Notes under the pieces: model-generated
Databases searched by the model: none
What the model saw: the letters and a program-made list of their open reading frames with translations, nothing else
Told to the model about the DNA's origin: nothing
Source: Pseudomonadota bacterium
Lineage (GTDB): Bacteria > Pseudomonadota > Alphaproteobacteria > Rhodospirillales > Magnetospirillaceae
NCBI GenBank assembly: GCA_021782815.1
Contig: JAJXUO010000003.1
Location: 39,191 to 103,190, forward strand
Reading direction: 5' to 3'
DNA: 64,000 bases
Shown: positions 40,052 to 50,586 of the stretch, piece by piece
Layout: every line of letters begins with the position of its first letter
Position numbering within the stretch: the stretch's first letter is position 1
Made by a program: the position numbers and the translations under genes

Positions 40052-41490
40052 TCTTGCGCCGTCCGCTGCCGACCCTGGCCCTGCTCTCCGCCCTGGCCGC
40101 CTGCGCGCCGGTGGGCCCCGACTATCATCCGCCCCGCCCCGATCTGCCCGCCGCCTTTTCCGGCGCGGCGGCGGCCCACGCCGCCGTCTCCGGTAAGGCG
40201 GCCAGGGCCACGCCGCTGGCGCAGTGGTGGACCGGCTTTCATGATCCGCTGCTGAACCGCCTGGCCGCCCGGACCCTGGCCGGCAATCTCGACGTCCAGA
40301 TCGCCGGGCAGCGGCTGGAGGCGGCCCGCGCCGACCGCGACGCCGTGGCCGCCGCCGAACAGCCCACCCTGGGCCTGGGCGCCGATTACGCCAACGAGCG
40401 TTCCAGCACCCTGCTCGCCTGGCCGCCCGGCAACGGCCAGTACAAAACCTGGGATGCCGGTCTGCAAGGCTCGTGGGAGATCGATGTCTTCGGCGGCACG
40501 CGCCGCGCCATCGAGGCCGCCGACGCCGCCAGCAGCATGGCCGAAGAGGATGTCAATGCCGCCAAGGTGGCGGTGCTGGGCGAACTGGTGGCCGATTACA
40601 CCCTGCTGCGCTCGGACCAGCACCGGTTGGACATCGCCCGGCGCAATATCGCCGCCCAGAACGATTCCCTGGCCCTGACACGGCGCGCCCTCAAGGCCGG
40701 GCTGGGCACCGAGGTGGATGTGGCCCGCGCCGAGGCCGCCGTCAAACTGTCCTCCGCCCAGGTGCCGGTGCTGGAGGGCGGCGTGCAGCGCCTGGCCCAT
40801 GCCATCGCCGTGCTCACCGGACAGCCGCCGGAAACCCTGACCGCCGCCCTTTACGACCAGGGCGGGCACGATCTCAAGGCGCCGCCCCTGCCCGCCGCCC
40901 TGCCCTCGGACCTTTTGCGCAACCGCCCCGACATCCGCCGCGCCGAACGGCGCATCGCCGCCGCCACCGCCCAGGTGGGGGTGGCCACCGCCGATCTCTT
41001 CCCCAAATTCGAGATTCCCCTGGGCATCGGCCCGGCCACCAGCAATTTCGCCAATCTGTTCAATATCGACAGTCTGGTGTGGACCCTGGGCCTGTCGGCG
41101 CGCCAGTCGGTTCTGGACGGCGGCAAGCGCGACGCCCATGTGCGCGCCGCCCAGGCGGTCTCGGAGGCCGACCGCCTGCTCTACCGCCGCACCGTGCTGG
41201 ACGCCCTGCGCGAGGTGGAGGACCGCCTGACCGGCATCGACACCGAACGGCGCCGCCATGCCTTCCTGGTCACCGCCGTGGAGGACGACCGCATCGCCTT
41301 CACCCAGGCCAGCCGGCTTTACGGCGCCGGCCTCACCGATTTTCTGAAGGTGCTGGACGCCGAGCGCGCCCTGTTCCAGGCCGAGGACGCCCTGGCCGTC
41401 TCGGAGGCCGGAGAGGTGCTCGACATCGTCGGCCTCTACCGCGCCTTCGGCGGCGGCTGGCAGGTCAGTGCCCGGTCGCCTTCAACATGA
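40048..41490 (+). CDS. Outer-membrane efflux lipoprotein (NodT/TolC family) of AaeAB-like pump
   Basis: 480 residues from a GTG at 40048 that overlaps the previous stop (GTGA). The lipobox ends LAAC (Cys19) and CAPVGPDYHPP follows, as in NodT lipoproteins. Two OEP repeats (about 60-260 and 280-465) build the beta-barrel and periplasmic tunnel. E. coli aae relies on a separate TolC; here the operon has its own factor. Its 3' end overlaps the convergent response-regulator gene by 26 bases. Confidence 0.92.
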   Translation: MILRRPLPTLALLSALAACAPVGPDYHPPRPDLPAAFSGAAAAHAAVSGKAARATPLAQWWTGFHDPLLNRLAARTLAGNLDVQIAGQRLEAARADRDAVAAAEQPTLGLGADYANERSSTLLAWPPGNGQYKTWDAGLQGSWEIDVFGGTRRAIEAADAASSMAEEDVNAAKVAVLGELVADYTLLRSDQHRLDIARRNIAAQNDSLALTRRALKAGLGTEVDVARAEAAVKLSSAQVPVLEGGVQRLAHAIAVLTGQPPETLTAALYDQGGHDLKAPPLPAALPSDLLRNRPDIRRAERRIAAATAQVGVATADLFPKFEIPLGIGPATSNFANLFNIDSLVWTLGLSARQSVLDGGKRDAHVRAAQAVSEADRLLYRRTVLDALREVEDRLTGIDTERRRHAFLVTAVEDDRIAFTQASRLYGAGLTDFLKVLDAERALFQAEDALAVSEAGEVLDIVGLYRAFGGGWQVSARSPST

Positions 41491-42214
41491 AGCCGGAGCC
41501 GCGCACGGTGTGCAAAAGCGGCGGCAGGTCGGGCAGGTCGATCTTGCGGCGCAGCTTGCCTACATGCACGTCCACCAGATTGCTTTCGGCCTCGGTGCGG
41601 TAGTTCCACACATTTTCCAGCAGCTCGGTGCGCGACAGCACCCGTCCGGGATGGCGCATCAGGTAATCCAGCAGCTTGATCTCGCGCGGCAGCAGCGAAA
41701 TGGCCCGGCCGTCGCGCCGCACCGTGCGCTCGATCAGGTCCATCTCCAGATCACCCACCCGCAGCACGGTTTCCCGCGCCAGCAGCGGCCGGCGCAAGAG
41801 CACATGCAGGCGGGCCGCCAGTTCGACGAAGGCGAAGGGCTTGGGCAGGTAATCGTCGGCCCCGGCCAGCAGGCCCTTCACCCGCTCCTCCACCGATCCC
41901 AGTCCCGACAGGAACAGGATCGGCACTTCCACGTGATCGGCGCGCAGCACCTTCACCAGATCGATGCCGTCGTCCTCGCCCAAAGAACGTTCCAGGATGA
42001 TCAGCCGGTACTGGCCGCTATGGGCCAGATGCAGGCCGTCCTCGGCGCTTTCCACATGGGTCAGTTCCAGGCCCTGATCGGCCAGACCGTCCTTCAGGGT
42101 CAGGGCCAGGTCGATATCGTCGTCGATCAGCAGCACCGGCAACAGCGCCGCCGCCGCCGTCCCATCCGCTTCCGGGCGCCAGGCCGTCCGCGCCATCTCT
42201 TGCATGGATGCCAT
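41465..42214 (-). CDS. OmpR-family response regulator with Glu at the phospho-acceptor site
   Basis: 249 residues from the ATG at 42214 (AGGAGGACATCCC upstream). The receiver domain has the acidic cluster LLIDDD and the KPF lysine motif (YLPKPF), but the strand-3 acceptor reads LIILERSLGEDDG, with Glu75 (codon 41990-41992) where Asp is expected. A complete winged-helix output domain follows (about 155-245, LPREIKLLDYLMRHPGRVLSR). It may be constitutively active or phosphorylation-independent. It is the last gene of the RND operon, without a kinase of its own. Confidence 0.92.
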   Translation of the reverse strand: MASMQEMARTAWRPEADGTAAAALLPVLLIDDDIDLALTLKDGLADQGLELTHVESAEDGLHLAHSGQYRLIILERSLGEDDGIDLVKVLRADHVEVPILFLSGLGSVEERVKGLLAGADDYLPKPFAFVELAARLHVLLRRPLLARETVLRVGDLEMDLIERTVRRDGRAISLLPREIKLLDYLMRHPGRVLSRTELLENVWNYRTEAESNLVDVHVGKLRRKIDLPDLPPLLHTVRGSGFMLKATGH

Positions 42215-42243
42215 GGGATGTCCTCCTTTTACCTTATTTATCG

Positions 42244-43665
42244 TCACACCGCCGGCAACGACGCTCCCGCCGCGCCGCCGATGGCCCGGATCAGGGCGAT
42301 ATCGGCCTGGCGCAAGCGGGCTTTCAGGCTGATCACGGCGCGATCGGCGTCGAGCGCCGCCACCTGCGAGGTCACCACGTCGAGATAGCTGTTCACCCCC
42401 TGGACATAGAGGGTCTGCGACAGCGACAGCTCCTTATGCGCCGCCTGCCGCGCCACCTCCTCCTGGGTCAGGGCCTGCTTCAGGCTGCGCAGGCTGGCCA
42501 GGGCGTCCTCCACCTCGCGGAAGGCCTGCAGGGCCACGGCGCGGTAGGACTGGCTGGCCTCGACGAACAGCGCCTTCTTTTCCGCCAATTGGCCGTCGAG
42601 CTTGCCGCCGTCGAAGATGGGCAGATCCACCCCCGGCCCCACCGCCCAGATGCGGTCGGGCAGGGTCAGCATGTTCACCGCCGTATCCTGGAAACCGCCC
42701 AGAAGGTTCAGGGTGAAGCTGGGGAAATAGGCGGCGCGGGCCACGCCGATGGCGTCGTTGGCCGCCGCCATGCGCCGTTCCGCCGCCGCCACGTCGGGGC
42801 GGCGCTGCAACAGACGCGAGGGAATGGTCGGGGCGATGGCCGGCAGGGGCAGCTCGTCGGCCCGGGCCGGCAGGCTGAACACCGACGGCGACTTGCCCAC
42901 CAGTACGGCGATGGCATGCTCCAGCAAGGCGCGCTGGCCCTTGAGATCGGCCAAACGCGATTGCACCGCCGACAGCTGGTTTTGCGCCCGCGCCACATCC
43001 AGCGCCGAAGAGATCTTGCCGTCGAAGCGGGTGCGGGTCAGGCGCAGGGCCTTGTCGTAGGCCGCCACCGTCTGGTCCAACAGGGCCAGTTGCTGATCGT
43101 CCTCGCGCAGCCGCACATAGGCGTCGGCCAGCTCGGTGCGCAGGCTGAGGCGCACCGATTCCAGATCGGCGGCGCTGGCCTGGGCCTGGGCCTCGCCTTC
43201 CGCCGCCAGATTGCGCACCCGCCCCCACAGATCCAGCTCGTAGCTGGCGCCCGCCGCCACCGTATTGGCGCCGTAGACGCTGGGCTGATTGCTGGAGCGC
43301 AAGGGCCGGTGATCGGACTGGCGGTTGTTGCTGAGGGCGCCGGCCATGCCCACCTGGGGATAAAGCTCGGCCCCGGCCTCTTCCGCCAGGGCGGTGGCAC
43401 GGTCGTGCGCCGCCACCGCCAGGGCCAGGGTCGGGCTGGCGTTGGCCAGCTCCCCTTCCAGGCGGTCGAGGGTATCGTCGTGGAAACCGCGCCACCAGTC
43501 GCCGCGCGGCTGGTCGTCGGCCGGGTGCACCGGCTGCCAGGCCCCGCTTTCCTTATAGTGATCGGGCACCATCACCACCGGCACATGGTAGGTCGGGGCC
43601 AGATCGCAGCCCGCCAGGCCCAGAGCCGTGAGCGCCAGCAGACCGATGCGAAGGGAGCGTCTCAT
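42244..43665 (-). CDS. Outer-membrane efflux lipoprotein of RND pump (NodT family)
   Basis: 473 residues, lipobox LAGC (Cys20) followed by DLAPTYHVP. Two OEP repeats with ASYELDLWGRVRNL and a C-terminal SYLDVVTSQVAALDADR segment, typical of NodT/OprM factors. Starts within the last 4 bases of the membrane-fusion gene (ATGA overlap). Forms the outer-membrane channel of the RND system. Confidence 0.94.
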   Translation of the reverse strand: MRRSLRIGLLALTALGLAGCDLAPTYHVPVVMVPDHYKESGAWQPVHPADDQPRGDWWRGFHDDTLDRLEGELANASPTLALAVAAHDRATALAEEAGAELYPQVGMAGALSNNRQSDHRPLRSSNQPSVYGANTVAAGASYELDLWGRVRNLAAEGEAQAQASAADLESVRLSLRTELADAYVRLREDDQQLALLDQTVAAYDKALRLTRTRFDGKISSALDVARAQNQLSAVQSRLADLKGQRALLEHAIAVLVGKSPSVFSLPARADELPLPAIAPTIPSRLLQRRPDVAAAERRMAAANDAIGVARAAYFPSFTLNLLGGFQDTAVNMLTLPDRIWAVGPGVDLPIFDGGKLDGQLAEKKALFVEASQSYRAVALQAFREVEDALASLRSLKQALTQEEVARQAAHKELSLSQTLYVQGVNSYLDVVTSQVAALDADRAVISLKARLRQADIALIRAIGGAAGASLPAV

Positions 43666-44819
43666 GAGCGGCCGTCCTGTTTGGGCGCCGCCACCCGCAC
43701 CTCGTCGCCCTCGGCGATGGAATCCGAGGGATTGTCAACCACGCGGTCGCTGGGGGACAAGCCCCCGCGGATCTCGATGACGGTGCCGAAATCGCGGCCC
43801 AGCTCCACCGGTTTCAGGTGAATGCGGTTGTCGGCGCCCACCACCGCCAGCTGGGTGCCTTCGCGGCGGAACAGCAGAGCACTGGCCGGAACCTGCAGCA
43901 CGCCCTTGTCGGCGGGCAGGCGGAAATGCACCTCGCCATAGGCGCCGGGCGACAAAAGACCGTCGGCGTTGGGGGCCAGCAGTTCCACCAGCAGGCTGCG
44001 CGAGGCCTTGTCCACCGCGTTGGAGGTGGTGTCGAGGCGGGCCTTGAAGTCATGGTGGGGATATTGCGGCAGCCGCACGATGGCGGTCATTCCCGGTTTC
44101 AGCATGGCCGACATGGCCTGGGGCACATGCACATAGATGCGCATTTCATGGGTATCGGCCACGCTGAACAGCTCCTGGCCGCTGGCCGGGGTGATGAGGT
44201 CGCCGATATCGGTCTTGCGCGCCGTCACCACGCCGGCAAAGGGCGCCACGATGCGTTTGAAGCTGATCAGGGCCTGCAAGCGGTCGAGATTGGCCTTGGC
44301 GGCGAAGGCGGCGGCCTTCTTGGCCTCGGCCTCGGCGCTGTGCTCGTCGATGGACTGCTGCGATACCGATTCGGTGCCCTGCAGGGCTTGCCAGCGTTTC
44401 GCCGTCAGGGCGGCCAGGGCGGCGTTGGCCTGGGCGGTGGCGTAATCGGCCTTGGCCTGTTCCAGTTCCTGATCCAGTTCCGGGGCATCGATTTCGGCCA
44501 GCAGCTGGCCGGCCTTGACATGGGCGCCGATATCCTGGCGCCAATCCTTCAGATAGCCGCCGACCCGGGCATGGATCGAGGCCTCGTAGAAGGCGTCGAT
44601 GGTGCCCGGCAGCACCATGTCCTGGCTGCCCTCGCCGGTGCGAGGGGAGACCACCGCCACGGAGGGAATGGCCAGATCGGTGGTCTGACGGGCCAGTTCG
44701 GCCTTGTTATGGGCCCGGCTGGCGATGCCCGAGGCGGCCACCGCCACCGCCAATACCAGAACCGAGGCGCCCACCAGGCGCAGCTTCCGGCCCTTGGGCG
44801 TGTGCGAGGGATTAGTCAT
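43662..44819 (-). CDS. RND efflux membrane-fusion protein
   Basis: 385 residues from the ATG at 44819. N-terminal membrane anchor (about 15-38) without a lipobox. Lipoyl half-motifs (VGGYLKDWRQDIGAHVKAGQ; IVAPFAGVVTARKTDIGD) flank a helical hairpin, and the beta-barrel follows. Its start overlaps the pump stop by 8 bases. Periplasmic adaptor between the permease and the outer-membrane lipoprotein. Confidence 0.95.
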   Translation of the reverse strand: MTNPSHTPKGRKLRLVGASVLVLAVAVAASGIASRAHNKAELARQTTDLAIPSVAVVSPRTGEGSQDMVLPGTIDAFYEASIHARVGGYLKDWRQDIGAHVKAGQLLAEIDAPELDQELEQAKADYATAQANAALAALTAKRWQALQGTESVSQQSIDEHSAEAEAKKAAAFAAKANLDRLQALISFKRIVAPFAGVVTARKTDIGDLITPASGQELFSVADTHEMRIYVHVPQAMSAMLKPGMTAIVRLPQYPHHDFKARLDTTSNAVDKASRSLLVELLAPNADGLLSPGAYGEVHFRLPADKGVLQVPASALLFRREGTQLAVVGADNRIHLKPVELGRDFGTVIEIRGGLSPSDRVVDNPSDSIAEGDEVRVAAPKQDGRS

Positions 44820-47800
44820 GGGAGGGTCCTTCCACGGGATGGTCGGTGGCAGGGGCGGCTTTCTTGCCGCCATGCACCAGACTGAACATGATGGGAACAA
44901 AGAACAGGGTGGCGCCGGTGGCGAAGACCAGACCGCCGATCACGGCGCGGCCCAGGGGCGCGTTCTGCTCGGCGCTCAGGGCCATGGGCAGCATGCCGAT
45001 GATCATGGCCAGCGCCGTCATCAGCACCGGGCGGAAGCGGGTGAAACCGGCCTCGGCCGCCGCGGTCAGGGCATCGACGCCGTCGGCCATGCGCTCGCGG
45101 GCGAAGCTGATCACCAGGATACTGTTGGCGGTGGCCACGCCCATGCACATGATGGCCCCGGTCAGCGCCGGCACCGACAGGGTGGTATGGGTGGTGAACA
45201 GCATCCACAGGATGCCGGCCAACGCCGCCGGCAGGGCCGAGACGATGACGAAGGGATCGATCCACGACTGGAAGTTCACCACGATCAGCAGATAGATCAG
45301 CACGATGGCGAAGGCCAGGCCGGCATAGAGCTGATGATAGGCGCTGGTCATGGTGGACACCTGGCCGCGCAGCACCACCGAGGAGCCGCGCGGCACCGCC
45401 GAGGCGGTCTCGCTCATGATCTTCTGGATATCGGCGGCCACCGCGCCCAGATCGCGGCCGCGGGTGGCGGCGTAGATATCGATCACCGGCCGCACGTTGT
45501 AATGCGCGACCACGGCGCTGGAGGCGGCGCGGCTGACCCGCACCAGGCCGCCCAGCACCTGATGGGCGCCGCCGCCGGAAATGGGCAGCACGGCAAGCTT
45601 GTCCAGGCTGTCGGTCTGCGGCTGCGGCATCTGCACCACGATGGGATAAGACACGCCGTTCTTCGGGTTCAGCCAGAAGGTGGGCTCCGTCTGCAGGCTG
45701 CCGGCCAGGGTGTTCTGCACCGACTGGGTGACGTCATGCTCGGTCATGCCCAGTTCGGCGGCCAGAGAACGATCGGCGGTCAGCGTCAGGGTGGGGGCGT
45801 TGAAGGCCTCCTGAATGCGCGGATCGGCGATGCCCGGCACCTCGCTGACCCGGCGCAGCAAGGTCTGGGCATACGTGCGATTGGCCCGCAGCCTGTTGCC
45901 GGTCACCTGCAGATCGAGCGGCGCGGGCAGACCGAAATTCAGGATCTGCGTCACGATGTCGGCGGGCAGGAAGGCGAAGGTGGAGCCGGGGAACTCCCGG
46001 GGCAGCCGGCGGCGCATGGTATCGACATAATCGTCGGTCGCGCCCTTGTGGCCTTCCTTCAGGGTGATCAGGATATCGGCGTCGTCGACGCCGATGGTGC
46101 CGGAATTGACATAGGCCACCGTGGACCCTGTGGTGGGCAGGCCGATATTATCGACGATATTCTCCAGCTCGGCGGGCGGGATGATCTGGCGGATGGATTT
46201 TTCCACCTCGTCGCACAGCCGCGCCGTTTCCTCGATACGGGTGCCGATGGGGACGCGCAGATGCAGCTTGATCTGCCCGGAATCCACCGGCGGGAAGAAG
46301 TTCTGCCCCAGGAAGGGAAACAGCCCCATGGACAGCAGCGCCACCGCCACGAACCCGCCGACGAAGACGCGGCGATGGCGCAGCGCCAGATTGAGCAGTT
46401 CCATATAGCCCAGGCGCACCGCCTCGAAGCGGGCCTCGAAGGCCTGCAGGAACAGCCCGAAGGCGTTCTTCTTCTCGCCATGGGCCGGATGCAGGTTCTG
46501 CCCGGCCAGCAGGTAATTGGCCAGGGTGGGCACCAGGGTGCGCGACAGGATGTAGGAGGCGATCATGGCGAACACCACCGCCTCGGCCATGGGCCGGAAC
46601 AGGAAGCCCGACACCCCGCCCAGGCCGAACAGCGGCACGAAGACGATGCAGATGCACAGCAGCGACACCGTGGCCGGCACCACGATCTGACGCGCGCCGT
46701 CCATGATGGCCACGCGGATCTGTTTGCCCTGCTCCAGGTGCCAGTTGATGTTCTCGATGGTCACGGTGGCGTCGTCCACCAGGATGCCCACCGCCAGGGC
46801 CAAACCGCCCAGGGTCATGACGTTGATGGTCTGTCCCAGCACGGAGAGCGCGGTGATGGAGGCCAGAATGGCCAGCGGGATCGAGATGGTGATGATGAGG
46901 GTGGAGCGCCAGCTGCCCAGGAACACCAGAATCATCAGGCCGGTGAGGCTGGCGGCGATCACGCCCTCGCGGATCACCCCGGTCACCGCATCGGTCACGA
47001 AGCGCGACTGGTCGCCCACCGCCGACAGATGCAGGCTGCGCGGCAGCGATTCCTCGATCTTCGGCAACAGCGATTTCACGCCGTTGATGACGTCGAGGGT
47101 GGAGGCCGAGCCCGATTTCATCACCGTCATCATCACGGCGTGATGGCCGTTGACCCGCACCATGTTGACCTGGGGCGGACTGCCGTCATGCACGGTGGAC
47201 ACATCGTGCATATAAACCACGGCGCCGTTGACCTTGCGGACGGGCAGGTCGTTAAGGGCGGCGATGGTCTCCGGCGCGTCGTTCAACTGATCGATATATT
47301 CGGCGGAGCCGATCTTTTCGGTGCCCACCGGCGTCACCTGGTTCTGCGCCGCCAGGGCCCGCGACACGTCGCCGGCGGCCAGGCCGTAGGCCTGCAGGGC
47401 CTTCTGGTCGATATCGATCTGCACCTGGCGCACCTTGCCGCCGAACGGCGAGGGAATGGCGGCGCCGGCCACGGTGGAGAGCTGCGGGCGGATGAAGTTC
47501 TGGCCGTAGTCGTAAAGCGACGTTTGCGACAACGACGGGCTGGACAGCGCCAGCTGCAGGATGGGCACGCTGGAGGCGTTGAAACTGAGGATGTTGGGCG
47601 GGGTGATGCCCGCCGGCAACAGTTTCAGCACCGTCTGCGAGGCGGCGGTGATCTGGGCCAGGGCGGCGTTGATGTTGACGCCCGGCTGGAAGAACACCTT
47701 GACCAGACCGTAGCCCGGCAGCGACTGGGATTCGATATGCTGGATATCGTTCACCTGCGAGCTCAAGGCGCGTTCGTAGTAATAGACCACGCGGCCCGAC

Positions 47801-47979
47801 ATATCGTCGGGCGGCAGACCGTTATAGGTCCACACCACGCTGACCACGGGAATACCGATATCGGGGAAGATGTCGGTGGGCGTTTTGATCCAGGACAATG
47901 TGCCGAAAATCAGGATCAGCACGGCCAGAACGATGAAGGTATAGGGACGGCTTAAAGCAATCCGAACGATGGCGAGCAT
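44812..47979 (-). CDS. RND-family efflux permease (AcrB/MexF-like)
   Basis: 1055 residues with twelve membrane spans and two large periplasmic loops. The proton-relay Asp pair is in LALAVGILVDDATVTIENI (span 4) and the hallmark GVATANSILVISFARE is in the C-terminal half. The HAE-1 group or a close branch exports drugs or other amphiphiles; the substrate cannot be fixed from sequence. It lies 6 bases after the histidine kinase, whose two-component system probably controls it. Confidence 0.95.
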   Translation of the reverse strand: MLAIVRIALSRPYTFIVLAVLILIFGTLSWIKTPTDIFPDIGIPVVSVVWTYNGLPPDDMSGRVVYYYERALSSQVNDIQHIESQSLPGYGLVKVFFQPGVNINAALAQITAASQTVLKLLPAGITPPNILSFNASSVPILQLALSSPSLSQTSLYDYGQNFIRPQLSTVAGAAIPSPFGGKVRQVQIDIDQKALQAYGLAAGDVSRALAAQNQVTPVGTEKIGSAEYIDQLNDAPETIAALNDLPVRKVNGAVVYMHDVSTVHDGSPPQVNMVRVNGHHAVMMTVMKSGSASTLDVINGVKSLLPKIEESLPRSLHLSAVGDQSRFVTDAVTGVIREGVIAASLTGLMILVFLGSWRSTLIITISIPLAILASITALSVLGQTINVMTLGGLALAVGILVDDATVTIENINWHLEQGKQIRVAIMDGARQIVVPATVSLLCICIVFVPLFGLGGVSGFLFRPMAEAVVFAMIASYILSRTLVPTLANYLLAGQNLHPAHGEKKNAFGLFLQAFEARFEAVRLGYMELLNLALRHRRVFVGGFVAVALLSMGLFPFLGQNFFPPVDSGQIKLHLRVPIGTRIEETARLCDEVEKSIRQIIPPAELENIVDNIGLPTTGSTVAYVNSGTIGVDDADILITLKEGHKGATDDYVDTMRRRLPREFPGSTFAFLPADIVTQILNFGLPAPLDLQVTGNRLRANRTYAQTLLRRVSEVPGIADPRIQEAFNAPTLTLTADRSLAAELGMTEHDVTQSVQNTLAGSLQTEPTFWLNPKNGVSYPIVVQMPQPQTDSLDKLAVLPISGGGAHQVLGGLVRVSRAASSAVVAHYNVRPVIDIYAATRGRDLGAVAADIQKIMSETASAVPRGSSVVLRGQVSTMTSAYHQLYAGLAFAIVLIYLLIVVNFQSWIDPFVIVSALPAALAGILWMLFTTHTTLSVPALTGAIMCMGVATANSILVISFARERMADGVDALTAAAEAGFTRFRPVLMTALAMIIGMLPMALSAEQNAPLGRAVIGGLVFATGATLFFVPIMFSLVHGGKKAAPATDHPVEGPSHD

Positions 47980-47985
47980 GAGACC

Positions 47986-49373
47986 TTATCCTGCAAGGGG
48001 CAGTTCGAGACGGAAGCGGCTGCCCTGACCGGGCACGCTTTCCAGGGTGACCGCCCCCCCATGGGCGAGACAGATGGATTTGACGATGGCCAGCCCCAGA
48101 CCGGCCCCGCTTTCGCCGCGGCTGGCGGCGACGCGGAAAAAACGCTCGAACACCAGCGGCTGATCCTCGGGCGCGATGCCGATGCCGGTGTCCGAGACGG
48201 TAACGCGGGCCTTGTCGCCCGCAGCCGCCATCTCCACCCACACCCGGCCCCCGGCCGGGGTGTATTTGATGGCGTTATCCAAGAGATTGACCATCACCTG
48301 CTTCAGGCGGTCGCGGTCGCCCGAGACGGTCAGCGGCCCCCCCTCGGCGCAGGTCAGGGCGATGGCCTTGGCCTCGGCCACCAGCTGCATCTGCTCGATG
48401 GTTTCGATGGTCAGGGCGCGCAGGTCCACCGGGCGGTGCTCGCGCTTGCCGGCGATACTGTCCAGCCGGGCCAGCGACAGCAGGCTCTCGACGATCTGGC
48501 CCAGGCGCACCCCCTCGTCGAGGGCGTTGCCCACCGAGGCCTGGATGTCGGGGGCCACGTCGTCGCGCAGGGCGATCAGTTCCAGCTCGCCGCGCATGAT
48601 GGTGAGCGGCGTGCGCAGCTCGTGCGCGGCATCGGCGGAAAAGCGCCGGGCATGCTGATAGGCGTGATCCAGCCGTTCCAGCATGCGGTTGAGGCTGTGG
48701 CCCAGTTCCTCCACCTGATCGCCGGTGGCGGCCAGGGGCAGGCGGTTGTGCGGGCTGTTGAAGGTGAGAGCCTCGGCGGCGGTGATCATGTCGGCCAGGG
48801 GGGCGAAGGCGCGGCGCACCAGCACATAGCCGCCGCCGGCGGCCAGCAGCAACAGGATGGGCAGGGCCACCAGCAAGGTGGCCTCCAGGCTGTCGGAGGC
48901 GGCGTCGAGGGCATCGCTGGTCCGCCCGGTTTCAATGACCACGTGATGGCCGTCGGCGGTATCGTGGGCCACCGAATAGATCTGCAGCGACCCGCCCTGG
49001 CTCAGCGGCACCTCGCGCAGGCGGCCGAGATCGTCGGCCCAGGGCTTGGCGATGGCGTCGGGCTCCCGCAGGCGGCCGCGCAGCGGCCCCGAAACATAGA
49101 TGACCTGGCCGTCGCGGCTGATGCGCATGAAGCGCTCGAAGGCCTCGGGGGTGAAACGCTGCTCCACCCACAGCGCCAGCTTGGCCCGATCGTCGCCGGC
49201 CTCGCGCACCAGATCCCAGGTGGCCTCGGCGCGGGCCGACAGGGTGATGCGCAGGGTTTCGCGCAAGTAATGACCGAAACCGATATAGACATAGGCGGAA
49301 AAGGCGCCGCCCAGCACCATCAGCAGGCCGCAATACCAGAACACCAGCCGGAAGGTCAGGGAACGGCGGTTGA

Positions 49374-49377
<4 letters not shown>
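47986..49377 (-). CDS. Sensor histidine kinase controlling RND operon
   Basis: 463 residues. Two membrane spans (about 10-32 and 160-182) bracket a periplasmic domain of about 130 residues. HAMP (about 180-235), the HisKA box ADAAHELRTPL with the phospho-His near 250, then the ATP-binding N box VNLLDNAIKYTP and G boxes DTGIGIAPED and GAGLGLAIVK are intact. Overlaps the response-regulator gene by 4 bases (ATGA). The signal is unknown; the design resembles CzcS/QseC-type kinases. Confidence 0.94.
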
Positions 49378-50051
<674 letters not shown>

Positions 50052-50164
50052 CGCGGGTTCCAGTCCGGGCAGCGTTATGCGGCGCACCATAACGGGGCAG
50101 TCTGAAGGCCGCATAAGAGTTAAATTAAAATTCATTCATCGAGACTAACGTCGCCGTCCATGCA

Positions 50165-50500
50165 TCTCAAGCGCCCGCGCAAGCGTTTGCGCGAAAGCCA
50201 AGCTGGCAGTACGCCAGCGCCCGGCGATTGAGTGGACATATCAAAAAAAACCCGGAACCGGCGCAGCCGGTGACTGGCGCGTTGAGCGCCCCGCAGCGAC
50301 GACGAAGCGCCAGCGGAGGAGGGAAGCGGAGGAAAGCCAAGCTGGCGGTACGCCAGCGCCCGGCGATTGAGTGGACATATCAAAAAAATCCGGAACCGGC
50401 ACAGCCGGTGACTGGCGCGTTGAGCGCCCGCGCAAGCGTTTGCGCGAAAGCCAAGCTGGCAGTACGCCAGCGCCCGGCGATTGAGTGGACATATCAAATG
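50165..50500. repeat. Tandem array of palindromic repeat units (A-B-A-B-A)
   Basis: The 535-base gap 50052-50586 is dominated by this array. A 52-base unit A occurs at 50194-50245, 50333-50384 and 50447-50498 (one variable base). A 39-base unit B occurs at 50252-50290 and 50390-50428 (one variable base). Copies 1 and 3 of A are preceded by the same CGCGCAAGCGTTTGCGCG palindrome; copy 2 has a different purine-rich lead-in. Unit A contains GCTGGC/GCCAGC and unit B ACCGGC/GCCGGT hairpins. It resembles a REP/BIME element and lies between divergent genes. Confidence 0.85.
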
Positions 50501-50586
50501 CCCTGGCCCTATCCGAAAACGCTCTGACGCCCCAGGGGCGGTTTATGCTACCTTGGCCGCTATCAGCCCACGGACAGCTCCTTCCC

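Noticed and set aside
44704..47955. 1083-codon open frame on the plus strand
   Set aside because: Antisense shadow of the RND permease; low-complexity His/Gly/Gln composition and no family motifs.
50165..50500. Possible CRISPR array
   Set aside because: Only three copies, repeat 52 bases, unequal spacers that are themselves repeated (unit B), and no cas genes nearby.
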